Position numbers and translations under genes: made by a program
The notes under the pieces: model-generated
What the model saw: the letters and a program-made list of their open reading frames with translations, nothing else
Told to the model about the DNA's origin: nothing
Database searches by the model: none
DNA from: Methylobacillus sp.
Lineage (GTDB): Bacteria > Pseudomonadota > Gammaproteobacteria > Burkholderiales > Burkholderiaceae_C
NCBI GenBank assembly: GCA_018607835.1
Contig: JABBAS010000031.1
Location: 230,567-294,566, forward strand
Direction of reading: 5' to 3'
Length of the DNA stretch: 64,000 nt
Shown here: positions 9,087 to 19,635 of the stretch, in pieces
Layout of the letters: each line of letters starts with the position of its first letter
Position numbering within the stretch: the first letter of the stretch is position 1

Positions 9087-10439
9087 ATGTCACGAGAAGG
9101 CAACCTAGAAGCGCCAACACGCCACCCATTAGATTGGTTAAACCCAGACTTCTACAACGAAGAGTCCATGCTCGGTGAGCTGGAGCGCATTTTTGATATT
9201 TGCCATGGCTGCCGTCGTTGCGTCAGCCTATGTGGCTCATTTCCAACCTTGTTCGACCTGGTCGATGAGAGCCCGACCCTAGAGGTCGATGGCGTCGCCA
9301 AGGCCGATTATTGGAAGGTGGTTGATCAGTGCTTCATGTGTGATCTGTGCTACATGACCAAGTGCCCTTACACGCCACCGCACGAATGGAATTTGGACTT
9401 CCCGCACACGATGTTGCGCGCGAAGGCCATCAAGTTCAAAAAAGGGGAGGTCGGCAAGGCGGAGCAATTCTTAGCCTCCACGGACACGCATGGCTCCTTA
9501 GCAGGCATTCCTATCGTGGTTCAAGCGGCCAACGCGGTGACCAACGCCAAGCCGATGCGTTCGGTGATGGAAAAAGTTTTGGGTGTCGACAAAGACGCTT
9601 GGTTGCCCGAATTGGCCACTACGAAGTTCCGATCAGAGGCGAAGGACCAGACCACAGCGCCGGTTGTGGACGGTGAGCGCACGCCAGGCAAGGTCGCCAT
9701 TTATGCAACCTGTTATGTGAACTACAACGAGCCCGGCATTGGTCATGACCTGTTAAAGATCTTGAGCCACAACGACATTCCGTATGTCATTGTCGAAAAA
9801 GAGCAGTGCTGTGGCATGCCCAAACTGGAGTTGGGTGACTTGGATGCGGTAGCGAAAAGTAAGGATGCCAACATTCCCGTATTGGCGAAATACGCGCAAG
9901 AAGGCTATGCGATCCTGTCAGCGGTGCCCAGTTGTACCCTGATGTTTAAGCAAGAGCTGCCGTTGATGTTCCCTGACGACGCCGATACCCAAGCGGTGAA
10001 AGTGGCGATGTGGGACCCCTTTGAGTATTTCATGGCGCGTAAGCGCGATGGGTTGCTGAAGTTGGAATTCCCCAAGCCGTTGGGCAACATCAGTTATCAA
10101 ATTCCTTGTCACGGCCGGGTTCAGAACATCGGCCGAAAGACCGAGGAAATGCTGAAGCTGATTCCCGAAACCGCACTCAACACCATTGAGCGTTGTTCTG
10201 GCCATGCAGGCACTTACGGCGTGAAAAAGCAGCACCACCAAATGGCCATGAAAATCGGCAAGCCTGTCGTGAAGGCGATGGCGACGATGAAAGACGGCAG
10301 TGCGCCCGACTTCATCAGCTCAGATTGTCCCTTGGGTGGCCACCACATCGCCCAGGGCTTTGAGGTCAGCGGGGTGGTGGTACCCACCTTGGCACACCCA
10401 CTGACGTTGGTGCGCACGGCCTATGGCTTGGCCGCCTAA
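9087..10439 (+). CDS. Fe-S oxidoreductase, GlpC/HdrB-like (two 4Fe-4S motifs plus CCG-type domains)
   Basis: ICHGCRRCVSLCGSFP, QCFMCDLCYMTKCP, EQCCGMPKLELG, ERCSGHAGTYG. Confidence 0.9.
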   Translation: MSREGNLEAPTRHPLDWLNPDFYNEESMLGELERIFDICHGCRRCVSLCGSFPTLFDLVDESPTLEVDGVAKADYWKVVDQCFMCDLCYMTKCPYTPPHEWNLDFPHTMLRAKAIKFKKGEVGKAEQFLASTDTHGSLAGIPIVVQAANAVTNAKPMRSVMEKVLGVDKDAWLPELATTKFRSEAKDQTTAPVVDGERTPGKVAIYATCYVNYNEPGIGHDLLKILSHNDIPYVIVEKEQCCGMPKLELGDLDAVAKSKDANIPVLAKYAQEGYAILSAVPSCTLMFKQELPLMFPDDADTQAVKVAMWDPFEYFMARKRDGLLKLEFPKPLGNISYQIPCHGRVQNIGRKTEEMLKLIPETALNTIERCSGHAGTYGVKKQHHQMAMKIGKPVVKAMATMKDGSAPDFISSDCPLGGHHIAQGFEVSGVVVPTLAHPLTLVRTAYGLAA

Positions 10440-10484
10440 GCGCGCCATCCCGACGATTTATTTTATTTTTTGATAGGACATACC

Positions 10485-11078
10485 ATGCAATTGACTGGAA
10501 ACATCACGGCTGACAACTTGATGACGCTAGAGGCGTACAGCAAGTTCCGCAAAGAAAACAAGGCCGCTGTGCTGGCGCACCGCAAGTTGCGCTCGGTGCA
10601 CTTGGGTGAGAATTTTGTCTTTCAATTTGAAAGCGAGACCACGATTCGCTATCAAATTCAGGAGATGTTGCGTATTGAAAAGGTCTTCGAGGAAGAGGGC
10701 ATTCAGCAAGAGATCGATGCCTACGCGCCCTTGGTACCAGATGGTACGAACTGGAAAGCGACCATGCTCATCGAGTACATCGACGTCAACGAGCGTAAGC
10801 GCGAACTGGCACGCCTAATTGGTGTGGAAGACCGCTGTTATGTGGAGGTGGAGGGCCTGCCACGGGTCTATGCCATTGCCGACGAAGACTTGGACAGAGA
10901 GACAGAAGAGAAAACATCTGCGGTGCATTTCGTCCGCTTTGAGTTCACACCGGCGATGATCGCGGCCCTGCGTGCAGGGGGCTCTGCCAAGTTAGGGTGT
11001 GACCACTCTAACTACCCCGCGCATACCGTGATTGCACCAGAGACCTTGGCCAGTTTGGCGGGAGACCTGAAGGCGTAA
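10485..11078 (+). CDS. DUF3501 family protein
   Basis: YSKFRKENKAAVLAHRKLRSVHLGENFVFQFESETTIRYQIQEMLRIE; position downstream of Fe-S oxidoreductase. Confidence 0.85.
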   Translation: MQLTGNITADNLMTLEAYSKFRKENKAAVLAHRKLRSVHLGENFVFQFESETTIRYQIQEMLRIEKVFEEEGIQQEIDAYAPLVPDGTNWKATMLIEYIDVNERKRELARLIGVEDRCYVEVEGLPRVYAIADEDLDRETEEKTSAVHFVRFEFTPAMIAALRAGGSAKLGCDHSNYPAHTVIAPETLASLAGDLKA

Positions 11079-11087
11079 AATCTCGTC

Positions 11088-11864
11088 ATGTTATTCGCGA
11101 TATCACCAGCCAAGGCGCTCGATTACGAGACGCCCCCTGTGACGTCAACCCACACGCCGCCGTTGTTCATTGAGCAATCGGCGGCGTTAATTGACGTACT
11201 CAAGTCCTATAGCCCGGAGGGTATCGCGGGGCTCATGCATCTGAGTGACAAGCTCGCCGGCCTTAACGTGGCGCGTTATCAGGCGTGGTCTACCGAGGTC
11301 ACGCAGCAAAATGCTAAGCAGGCCGTGCTGGCATTCAACGGTGATGTCTACGATGGACTGGCTGCGAAAGAGCTAAGCGAAAAAAAGCTCAACTGGTTGC
11401 AAGAGCACCTGTGCATACTGAGCGGTTTATATGGCGTTCTGCGGCCATTGGACTTGATGCAGCCCTATCGGTTGGAGATGGGCACACGATTGCCGAACGG
11501 CAAGGGTAAAAACTTATACGCCTTCTGGGGTAGCGCGATTGCTGACTACATCAACACACGTGCAGCGGTAGACAGCAGCGGCATCTTGGTGAACTTGGCG
11601 AGTGAAGAATACTTCAAGTCGGTTGATAAAAAAGCGCTCAAGCCCCGTGTGCTCACATGCGCATTCGAAGAGCACAAAAACGGTCAATACAAGGTGATTA
11701 GTTTTATGGCCAAGCGTGCGCGCGGCATGATGCTTAGGTTTGCGGTCGATAACGAGGTAAAGAAACCCGGTGACCTGCAGGCGTTTGACCGTGATGGCTA
11801 CCGATTTGATGCGTCCGCCTCAGGCCCGGATCGATTGGTGTTCAGACGTCCCGCCGTCACTTAA
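11088..11864 (+). CDS. yaaA: Peroxide stress protein YaaA (UPF0246)
   Basis: LFAISPAKALDYETP...VLAFNGDVYDGL...LSGLYGVLRPLDLMQPYRLEMGT. Confidence 0.95.
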   Translation: MLFAISPAKALDYETPPVTSTHTPPLFIEQSAALIDVLKSYSPEGIAGLMHLSDKLAGLNVARYQAWSTEVTQQNAKQAVLAFNGDVYDGLAAKELSEKKLNWLQEHLCILSGLYGVLRPLDLMQPYRLEMGTRLPNGKGKNLYAFWGSAIADYINTRAAVDSSGILVNLASEEYFKSVDKKALKPRVLTCAFEEHKNGQYKVISFMAKRARGMMLRFAVDNEVKKPGDLQAFDRDGYRFDASASGPDRLVFRRPAVT

Positions 11865-11869
11865 AAAGC

Positions 11870-12544
11870 ATGTGTAGGTCAGAGTCCGCCATGCCGGTCA
11901 TGCCTGCGGGGCCAGCATGGGCTGGCGTGGATAACATGGCGTCTGTCCCCGGTCTGGATCAGCCGGCGCGGCTTCTGGCCCGATTCACAAATCCTGAAAT
12001 AGTGGTGTTGCAGCATTTCCTCTCGCATCATGAATGCGACGAGTTGGTTCGTTTAGCGCGTCCCAGGCTGGCGCCCTCTGAGACGGTTGCCGATGACGAG
12101 GATGACTTGTCACGAACCAGTCAGGGTATGTTTTTTGACCCGGCTGAGAATGCCTTGATACGCACCATAGACCAGCGTATTGCGCATTGCTTCAACTGGC
12201 CCGTTACCCACGGCGAGGACCTACAGGTTTTGCGCTATGAGACCGGCGGCCGCTACGACCCGCACTATGACTACTTCAGTGCGTCTACGCCTGACGATAT
12301 CAGCGGTGTGCATCTGCATGGTCAGCGTGTGGCGACGGTCATTCTCTACTTGAACGAGCCCGAGCAAGGGGGCGACACGGCATTTGTCGACCGAGACTTT
12401 CGGGTAACCCCGACCAAGGGGAATGCGGTGTTTTTTAGTTATCTGTCGGCCGATGCCAGCAGCAAGACTTTGCATGCGGGCCTGCCCGTCTTGGCCGGTG
12501 AGAAGTGGATCGCAAACAAATGGCTGCGTGCGCGTCCGTTTTAG
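11870..12544 (+). CDS. 2OG-Fe(II) oxygenase, prolyl-4-hydroxylase-like
   Basis: HxD in YDPHYDYF, distal H in SKTLHAGLPVLAGEKWIANKWLR; start may be 11870 or 11891. Confidence 0.9.
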   Translation: MCRSESAMPVMPAGPAWAGVDNMASVPGLDQPARLLARFTNPEIVVLQHFLSHHECDELVRLARPRLAPSETVADDEDDLSRTSQGMFFDPAENALIRTIDQRIAHCFNWPVTHGEDLQVLRYETGGRYDPHYDYFSASTPDDISGVHLHGQRVATVILYLNEPEQGGDTAFVDRDFRVTPTKGNAVFFSYLSADASSKTLHAGLPVLAGEKWIANKWLRARPF

Positions 12545-13788
12545 CTGTCGTCAGAAAACAGGTCGCCCGTAACCGGGGGCTGTGACGCGTGGCGGGCTTG
12601 GATACCCGCACGCTCTGCCTCCTCACTCCACACGACGAGCTTGCCTAATTTCACGCCAAGTAGGCGCAGTGGCTTATCTAAAGTGGCGCGTTTGAGGGCT
12701 TGTCCCGCGTGGTGACGAATATCGCTTGCGCTCCGGATGGCATGGGGCAAGCTCACATCGCGGGTGATGGTTTTAAATTGATTGTCGCGTAATTTAATTC
12801 CGACTGACCGGGCGGCATACGCCTTGCGCGCGAGGTCTTCGGCTAATTTGGTGCACAGGCGCGTGAAAATATCGCTTAGCTGCTCGCGGTCGCGTTTGGC
12901 GTGTAAGTCTTTTTCAAACGTGGTTTCCCGGCTAATGGAGACGGGTTCACTGTGTGTCACGACGGGGCGGTCATCCTCACCGTGGGATGCCAAATGCAAC
13001 CAGCGTCCATAGCTGTTCCCGAAGTGGTCAATCAGCCACTGCTCGTCGCGCGCTGCGAGTTCTCCCAAGGTTTGAATGCCCAGGGCTTTGAGCTTTGCGT
13101 CGGACTTAGGTCCAATACCGTTCATGGCGCGGCAGGGCAGTGGCCAGATGCGCAAGGCGATATCGGCTTCACTCAAAATGCTAATGCCGTTAGGCTTGTC
13201 TAGCTCGCTCGCCATTTTTGCCAGTAGCTTGTTGGGTGCCACGCCGATAGAACAGCTCAAGCCAGTCGCGTGAAAAATTTCCTTTTGTAGGAGACGTGCG
13301 ATCACCCGCCCACCCTCGCGCTGGCCCCCGGGCACGTGGGTCAAGTCGATGTAAACCTCGTCAATCCCCCGGTTCTCCATCACGGGTGCGATTTCCAAAA
13401 TAACCGCTTTGAAGCGCGCCGCGTAGTCTCGGTAGCGTTCGTGGTCGACGGGTAGCATGATCGCGTCTGGGCAGAGCGCGGCCGCCTTCATCATGCCCAT
13501 GGCAGACCCTAGGCCGTAGGCTCTAGCGGCATAGGTGGCGGTTGTGATCACGCCCCGTCCGGTGTAGTCACCTAAGCGCTGAAATTGTGAGATTGGCCAG
13601 TTTGCGGGGTCTTCCGACGCAGCGGAGTCCTCGGAACCGCTTGCAGAAACGGGTCGTCGCCCACCACCGATCACGACCGGGAGGCCCTTTAGCTGCGGGT
13701 AGCGAAGCAACTCGACGGATGCAAAAAATGCATCCATGTCCAGATGTGCGATGCGCCTAGGAAGCGGGGCTGAGGGCTCTGCTGTCAC
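12541..13788 (-). CDS. dinB: DNA polymerase IV (Y-family)
   Basis: RRIAHLDMDAFFASVELLRYPQLKGLPVVIGG, CSIGVAPNKLLAKMASELDKP, RGIDEVYIDL; GTG start at 13788 inferred. Confidence 0.92.
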   Translation of the reverse strand: MTAEPSAPLPRRIAHLDMDAFFASVELLRYPQLKGLPVVIGGGRRPVSASGSEDSAASEDPANWPISQFQRLGDYTGRGVITTATYAARAYGLGSAMGMMKAAALCPDAIMLPVDHERYRDYAARFKAVILEIAPVMENRGIDEVYIDLTHVPGGQREGGRVIARLLQKEIFHATGLSCSIGVAPNKLLAKMASELDKPNGISILSEADIALRIWPLPCRAMNGIGPKSDAKLKALGIQTLGELAARDEQWLIDHFGNSYGRWLHLASHGEDDRPVVTHSEPVSISRETTFEKDLHAKRDREQLSDIFTRLCTKLAEDLARKAYAARSVGIKLRDNQFKTITRDVSLPHAIRSASDIRHHAGQALKRATLDKPLRLLGVKLGKLVVWSEEAERAGIQARHASQPPVTGDLFSDDS

Positions 13789-13792
13789 GCCG

Positions 13793-13822
13793 AAAAAACA
13801 CGCGGCAAAATGACCGCGTGCC
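13793..13822 (-). terminator. Intrinsic terminator downstream of lldD
   Basis: Minus strand CACGCGG-tcattttg-CCGCGTG-TTTTTT. Confidence 0.85.
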
Positions 13823-13826
13823 GCAT

Positions 13827-14981
13827 TTAGGTTGGGAAGGTGCCGGGAACCAGAATGGAGGTGTCCACATTCGCCATTTGAGTGCGTCCGCAAAAAGCCA
13901 TGGTTAAGTCCAGCTCCTTGTGAATGATCTCAAGCGTCTTGGTGACGCCTGCTTCCCCCATGGCGCCAAGGCCATAGAGAAATGCACGGCCAACATAAGT
14001 GCCCTTCGCGCCCAAGGCCATTGCCTTCAGCACGTCCTGTCCACTGCGAATGCCCCCGTCCATGTGCACCTCTATGTCTTTGCCCACCGCCGCCACAATA
14101 CGCGGCAACACGGCGATTGTTGACTCGGCGCCATCCAATTGTCTGCCGCCGTGGTTAGATACGACGATGGCATCGGCACCAGATGCCACGGCCAAGCGCG
14201 CATCTTCCTCGTCCAGAATGCCTTTGATGATGAGCTTGCCACCCCAGCGCTTCTTGATCCACTCGACGTCACCCCAGTTGAGTTCAGGGTCAAACTGCTT
14301 GGCGGTCCAGTCTGAGAGTGAGCCCATGTCGTCGACACCGGAGACATGGCCAACAATATTGCCGAACTCGCGCCGCTTTGTGCCCGCCATACCCATGCAC
14401 CAGCGCGGCTTGGATGCCATGTTGAGGATGTTGCCTAGGGTGAGTTTGGGGGGCGCTGAGAGCCCATTCTTTAAATCTTTGTGGCGCTGACCCAGTATCT
14501 GCAAATCCAAGGTGAGCACCAAGGCTGAGCAATTCGCGGCCTTAGCGCGGTCGATTAGGCGCTCAATAAAATCGCGATCTCGCATCACATAAAGTTGAAA
14601 CCAAAACGGGTGGTTGTCCGTGCCGGCAGCCACGTCTTCAATCGAGCAAATGCTCATGGTCGAGAGCGTGAACGGCACCCCAAAGGCCTTGGCTGCTCTG
14701 GCGGCTTTGATCTCGCCGTCGGCGTGTTGCATGCCGGTGAGCCCCGTCGGTGCGATGGCGACTGGCATTGCCACGGGTTGATCAATCATGGTGGTCGCGG
14801 TACTGCGCCCCAGCATATTCACGGCCACACGTTGACGGAATTTGATGGGCGCGAAATCATCGGTGTTGGCGCGGTAAGTTGACTCTGTCCAGCTGCCGGA
14901 ATCAGCGTAGTCGTAGAACATACGGGGGACGCGCTTAACGGCGAGGCGGCGTAAGTCTTCAATGTTCGTGATGACGGTCAT
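13827..14981 (-). CDS. lldD: FMN-dependent alpha-hydroxy-acid dehydrogenase (L-lactate dehydrogenase type)
   Basis: MFYDYADSGSWTESTYRAN, VVSNHGGRQLDGA, VHMDGGIRSGQDVLKA. Confidence 0.9.
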   Translation of the reverse strand: MTVITNIEDLRRLAVKRVPRMFYDYADSGSWTESTYRANTDDFAPIKFRQRVAVNMLGRSTATTMIDQPVAMPVAIAPTGLTGMQHADGEIKAARAAKAFGVPFTLSTMSICSIEDVAAGTDNHPFWFQLYVMRDRDFIERLIDRAKAANCSALVLTLDLQILGQRHKDLKNGLSAPPKLTLGNILNMASKPRWCMGMAGTKRREFGNIVGHVSGVDDMGSLSDWTAKQFDPELNWGDVEWIKKRWGGKLIIKGILDEEDARLAVASGADAIVVSNHGGRQLDGAESTIAVLPRIVAAVGKDIEVHMDGGIRSGQDVLKAMALGAKGTYVGRAFLYGLGAMGEAGVTKTLEIIHKELDLTMAFCGRTQMANVDTSILVPGTFPT

Positions 14982-15128
14982 GGGGTCTCCTGCTTATAAA
15001 GTTGGCTGCACGTCGTGCAGGTTGCCAGCAATGGCGGTCTAGTCGCATCGTAACCAGATTGCCCATCGCGGTGGTTGAAACTCGGTTTTTGCGTTTGAGT
15101 TTTTTTCACACTGAGGGCCAATCGTCTG

Positions 15129-16568
15129 TTAGTTGGCTGACAGACGGACACGATGGCGTTTAATTTGTTGAACAATTTGCGTGGGGGCGGTCCCGCCCAA
15201 GGTGTTTCTCTCACTCATGGAGCCCAACAAGCTGAGCGGGCCGTAAACGTCTTCTTCAATGCGGGCATCGAAGGTTTGTAGTGTCGCCAGTGGCAACTCA
15301 GATAGGTCAACGCCTTGCGCTTGTGCCGCCTTGACGGCGTGCGCCACAATCTCGTGGGCGTCACGGAAGGGCAGGCCTTTTTTCACCAAATAGTCGGCGA
15401 GGTCTGTGGCGGTGGCGTAGCCTTTTTTGGCTGCGGCCTCCATGGCTTGGGCGTTGACGGTGATGCCGCCCTCTTTCTTGCCACTCACCGCATCGGCTTG
15501 ACCACCGACCATTTCGGCAAAAATGCGCAAGGTGTCTTTGAGTGTGTCCACGGTGTCAAACAGCGGCTCTTTGTCTTCTTGGTTGTCCTTGTTGTATGCC
15601 AAGGGTTGGCCCTTCATGAGCGTGATGAGCCCCATCAGGTGACCGACGACGCGACCCGTTTTCCCACGCGCCAGCTCAGGGACATCTGGGTTTTTCTTTT
15701 GCGGCATGATGGAGCTGCCGGTAGTGAAGCGGTCAGAAATTTTGACAAAGCCAAAGTTTTGGCTCATCCAAATAATCAACTCTTCGCTCAAGCGACTAAC
15801 GTGGATCATGACCAACGAGGCGGCGGCGGTGAACTCAATCGCAAAGTCTCTGTCGCTAACGGCATCCAAGCTGTTTTGACAGACACCGTCCATTCCCAAG
15901 GTCTTGGCGACACGCTCACGGTCGAGCGGGTAGGTGGTGCCCGCCAGCGCAGCTGAGCCCAATGGGAGCTGGTTCACCCGCTTGCGCACGTCCTGCATAC
16001 GTTGTTGATCACGGTGGAACATCTCCACATAGGCCAGCAGGTGGTGGGCGAAGCTCACGGGTTGCGCGACCTGTAAGTGGGTGAAGCCAGGCAGGATGAC
16101 GGAAACATGTTGTTCCGCGACCTCGACCAAAGCCAATTGCAGCTCCGCGAGCAGACCGTCAATCACGTCCATCTCATCGCGCAACCACAGTCGGATATCG
16201 GTCGCTACCTGGTCGTTGCGGCTACGCCCTGTGTGTAGGCGTTTGCCAGCATCGCCCACCAATTGCGTCAGGCGGGCTTCGATATTGAGGTGTACGTCCT
16301 CCAAGTCGAGTTGCCAGTTGAAGGCATCGGCTGCGATTTCCTCGCGCACTTGGCTTAGGCCACGCTGGATGTCTGCCAAATCGGTTGCGCTGATGATGCC
16401 CACAGCCGCCAACATGTCTGCGTGTGCCAATGAACCCGCGATATCCGCCTGTGCCAGGCGCTTATCGAAAAACACGCTGGCGGTATACCGCTTAACCAAC
16501 TCGCTCATGGGCTCATTGAACAGGGCAGACCACGCTTGGGCCTTCGTATCGAGTTGGTTAGATGACAT
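15129..16568 (-). CDS. argH: Argininosuccinate lyase
   Basis: [31 protein letters not shown]. Confidence 0.96.
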   Translation of the reverse strand: MSSNQLDTKAQAWSALFNEPMSELVKRYTASVFFDKRLAQADIAGSLAHADMLAAVGIISATDLADIQRGLSQVREEIAADAFNWQLDLEDVHLNIEARLTQLVGDAGKRLHTGRSRNDQVATDIRLWLRDEMDVIDGLLAELQLALVEVAEQHVSVILPGFTHLQVAQPVSFAHHLLAYVEMFHRDQQRMQDVRKRVNQLPLGSAALAGTTYPLDRERVAKTLGMDGVCQNSLDAVSDRDFAIEFTAAASLVMIHVSRLSEELIIWMSQNFGFVKISDRFTTGSSIMPQKKNPDVPELARGKTGRVVGHLMGLITLMKGQPLAYNKDNQEDKEPLFDTVDTLKDTLRIFAEMVGGQADAVSGKKEGGITVNAQAMEAAAKKGYATATDLADYLVKKGLPFRDAHEIVAHAVKAAQAQGVDLSELPLATLQTFDARIEEDVYGPLSLLGSMSERNTLGGTAPTQIVQQIKRHRVRLSAN

Positions 16569-16642
16569 GGTGACCAAAATAAAGGGTGACACCACCCAAT
16601 GCGGCGTCAGCCCTTATTTTAGCGATCTCAGCATCGCCGTGA

Positions 16643-19516
16643 TTAACCGGTGTTACGCAGCCCCGCGGCGATACCGTTAATCGAGATTTGTATGCCTAAT
16701 TTCACCCGTTCATCGCTCTTGCCTTCGCGGTATCGGCGCAATAGCTCGACCTGTAGGTGGTGTAAGGGGTCGATATAGGGGAAACGGTGCTCTATGGACC
16801 GGCGTAGCGCGGGGTTGTTGGCCAATCGTTCGCGGTGACCGGTGATCAGGGTCAGGGCGTCCGCGGTGCGTTGCCATTCCGCCTCTATGGTGGCCAATAC
16901 CCGCTTACGTAGGCGGCTATCGGGCACCAAATCCGCATAGCGACGAGCCAAGGCCAAGTCAGACTTTGCTAACACCATGTCCATGTTGGACAGCAAGTTG
17001 GCAAAGAACGGCCAGTCGCTCGCCATTAAACGCAGCGCGCTGAGCCGCTTTGCGCGGCTGCGCGGCTGGCTTGAGCGTGCGCTGTCTGAGACGGTGCCCA
17101 GTTGGCCGCTTAGGTAGGCTTCCACCGCGCTACCAAACCCGTACCACCCCGGTAGGGTGAGGCGGGATTGTCCCCAGCTAAAGCCCCACGGAATGGCGCG
17201 CAAGTCTTCGATGCGCTCGGTAGGCTTGCGCGATGCGGGTCGAGAGCCGATGTTGAGTTCCGCAATCTCACGCAAGGGCGTGGCGGCGAAGAAATAGCTA
17301 GCGAACCCCGGTGTCTCGTACACCAACTGCCGATAGGCCTGCATGCTCGCGTCAGAAAGTTGTTGGGCCAACTGCAAAAACGCGTTGGGCACGTCGGCCG
17401 TAGGCGGTAACAAGCTGGCCTCTAACGTGGCGGCCACCAGTGTTTCTAAGTTGCGCCGGCCTATGTCTGGGTTGGCGTACTTAGACCCAATGACTTCGCC
17501 TTGCTCAGTCAGGCGAATTTGACCGCGCACGGTGCCATGCGGTTGCGCCAGAATGGCTTGATAGCTAGGGCCACCGCCGCGGCCCACGGTGCCGCCCCGG
17601 CCGTGGAATAGACGCATTTGAATGCGGCCTCCGGGTAGCTCGTCAAAGAGTTTCGCGAGCGCCGTTTCGGCCCGGTAAAGCGACCAGTTGCTGGTGACGA
17701 TGCCGCCGTCTTTGTTGCTATCCGAGTAGCCCAGCATGATGTCTTGTTCGCTGTATTGGTGCGACTGGGTCATGCCTTTGCTGGCGGCCTGTGCGCGGCG
17801 AATCATGGGCAGTATGCCTGGCAAGGCGAAGTAGTCGCGCATGATGGCCTCGGACTGCGCAAGGTCCTCAATGGTTTCAAACAGTGGCACCACGATCAGG
17901 TCGGCGCGCGCATCCTCGCTTAACAAACCGGTGAGCAGATTGCTTTCTTTTTGCAGTAGCAAGACCTCTAATAAATCGCTCGCCGCCTCGGTGTGGCTGA
18001 TGATGACGTGGCGTATAGCCTGCGCCCCATAGGTTTGCCTGCCCTTGGCGGCTGCGTGGAAGATGGCGAGCTCGGTTTGTGTCAGTGGGCTATAGGCCAG
18101 ACCGGCAACGTAGAGCCGCCGCGCATCGTTTAATTGCGCTAACAGCAGCGAGCGCTTGTCGCCCTCGCTCAGTGTGGCGTAGCTGGGGTGGATGCGGGCC
18201 TTTGCCAGCAACTCCGCAACCACCGCTTCGTGCTTGTCAGAACTTTGACGTAAGTCCAAGGTGCCGAGATGGAAACCAAACACCTGGGCGCCGCGCATGA
18301 GGGCGCGCAAGCGTTGATTCGCCAACATGGCGCCGAAGTTGGCGTGTAGCGAGTCATAAATCACGCGCAGGTCGGCTAAGAAAAGGTCGGCACTTGCGTA
18401 GGGTTCTGACGGGGCGACGGCATGGCGTGCGGCCACGCCACCGGTGAGGGCCTGTAAGGTGGCGGCTAAGCGCGCGTACACGCCGGTGAGGGCGCGGCGA
18501 TAGGGCTCATCTTGGCGGTGTGGATTGCTGTCGGGTGAGCGCACGGCTAAGGCCTGCATATCGGCACTAATGCGAATTAAGCGCGCCGACATCGAGAGTT
18601 CGCTGCCCAGAAGGTGAACCTCGGTGAGGTAATGGCGAATCGCCATATCGGCCTGGCGCTTGAGCGCTAACTCAAGGGTCTGCGCGGTCACGAAGGGATT
18701 GCCATCACGGTCCCCCCCAATCCATTGGCCCATCCTGAGAAAGTTTGGCGCGTCATCGATGCTCAGCGCATCTTCTATTTCACGGTAGATTTTTGGAATC
18801 TCGTTCAAAAACGTCGATTGGTAGTAAGCCAAGGCGTTGTTGATCTCGTCTTCAACGGTGAGCTTCTCGGTGCGCATCAGACGGGTTTGCCACAGCTGAA
18901 CCACGCGCGCGCGAATCTTGTCCTCGTTTGCCTGTAAGTCTCTTGGCGCCAAATTGTCACGTGCTTGCAGTAAGGTGCCAATCGCGCGCTCAGCATCCAA
19001 AATACTTTTGCGTTGGACCTCGGTCGGGTGTGCCGTTAAGACGGGGGAGACGTGCAGGTCGCCGAGCGCTTTGGTTAAGGCCTTTTTGCTCACACCGTGT
19101 GCATCCAAGGTGCTGAGCGCTTTGGCTAAGCTACCGGTTTGTTGTTGTCCTTCACGCTCATGCACCACGCGGCGGCGAATGTGATGCCGGTCTTCAGCTA
19201 AGTTCGCCAAGTGCGAAAAGTAGGTAAATGCGCGAGCGACCGTGACTGTTTGGTCACCGCTCAAGCCCTTCAGCAACCGTTTGAGCGCCTTGTCCGCGCC
19301 GGCGTCCGCTTGCCGGCGGAAGGCGACAGACAGTTGTCGAATGTTCTCAATCAGTGCGTAGATCGCCTTGCCCTCCTGGTCACGAATGACCTCGCCTAGC
19401 AGGCGTCCCAAGAACCGGATGTCATCTACCAATGGGGCGTCTTTGTCAGGTGTCCCCGCCGACGGCAGACGCTTGGTTGTGTTGGTTTTTGAAGCAGTTG
19501 CAGAGCGAGTGGCCAT
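16643..19516 (-). CDS. ppc: Phosphoenolpyruvate carboxylase
   Basis: [46 protein letters not shown]. Confidence 0.96.
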   Translation of the reverse strand: MATRSATASKTNTTKRLPSAGTPDKDAPLVDDIRFLGRLLGEVIRDQEGKAIYALIENIRQLSVAFRRQADAGADKALKRLLKGLSGDQTVTVARAFTYFSHLANLAEDRHHIRRRVVHEREGQQQTGSLAKALSTLDAHGVSKKALTKALGDLHVSPVLTAHPTEVQRKSILDAERAIGTLLQARDNLAPRDLQANEDKIRARVVQLWQTRLMRTEKLTVEDEINNALAYYQSTFLNEIPKIYREIEDALSIDDAPNFLRMGQWIGGDRDGNPFVTAQTLELALKRQADMAIRHYLTEVHLLGSELSMSARLIRISADMQALAVRSPDSNPHRQDEPYRRALTGVYARLAATLQALTGGVAARHAVAPSEPYASADLFLADLRVIYDSLHANFGAMLANQRLRALMRGAQVFGFHLGTLDLRQSSDKHEAVVAELLAKARIHPSYATLSEGDKRSLLLAQLNDARRLYVAGLAYSPLTQTELAIFHAAAKGRQTYGAQAIRHVIISHTEAASDLLEVLLLQKESNLLTGLLSEDARADLIVVPLFETIEDLAQSEAIMRDYFALPGILPMIRRAQAASKGMTQSHQYSEQDIMLGYSDSNKDGGIVTSNWSLYRAETALAKLFDELPGGRIQMRLFHGRGGTVGRGGGPSYQAILAQPHGTVRGQIRLTEQGEVIGSKYANPDIGRRNLETLVAATLEASLLPPTADVPNAFLQLAQQLSDASMQAYRQLVYETPGFASYFFAATPLREIAELNIGSRPASRKPTERIEDLRAIPWGFSWGQSRLTLPGWYGFGSAVEAYLSGQLGTVSDSARSSQPRSRAKRLSALRLMASDWPFFANLLSNMDMVLAKSDLALARRYADLVPDSRLRKRVLATIEAEWQRTADALTLITGHRERLANNPALRRSIEHRFPYIDPLHHLQVELLRRYREGKSDERVKLGIQISINGIAAGLRNTG

Positions 19517-19635
19517 GGTGGTCTTTTGTGTGGATTGCAAAATCAGCGCCTATCAAGCGGGCGGGTGACCCGCAGACGAATGCGCTAAGTCATGCTAGCA
19601 TTTGCTTTACTTAACGATTACCAACGGGTTACCAA

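Noticed and set aside
15315-15956. 213-aa plus-strand ORF opposite argH
   Set aside because: Antisense shadow ORF; no domain-like pattern.
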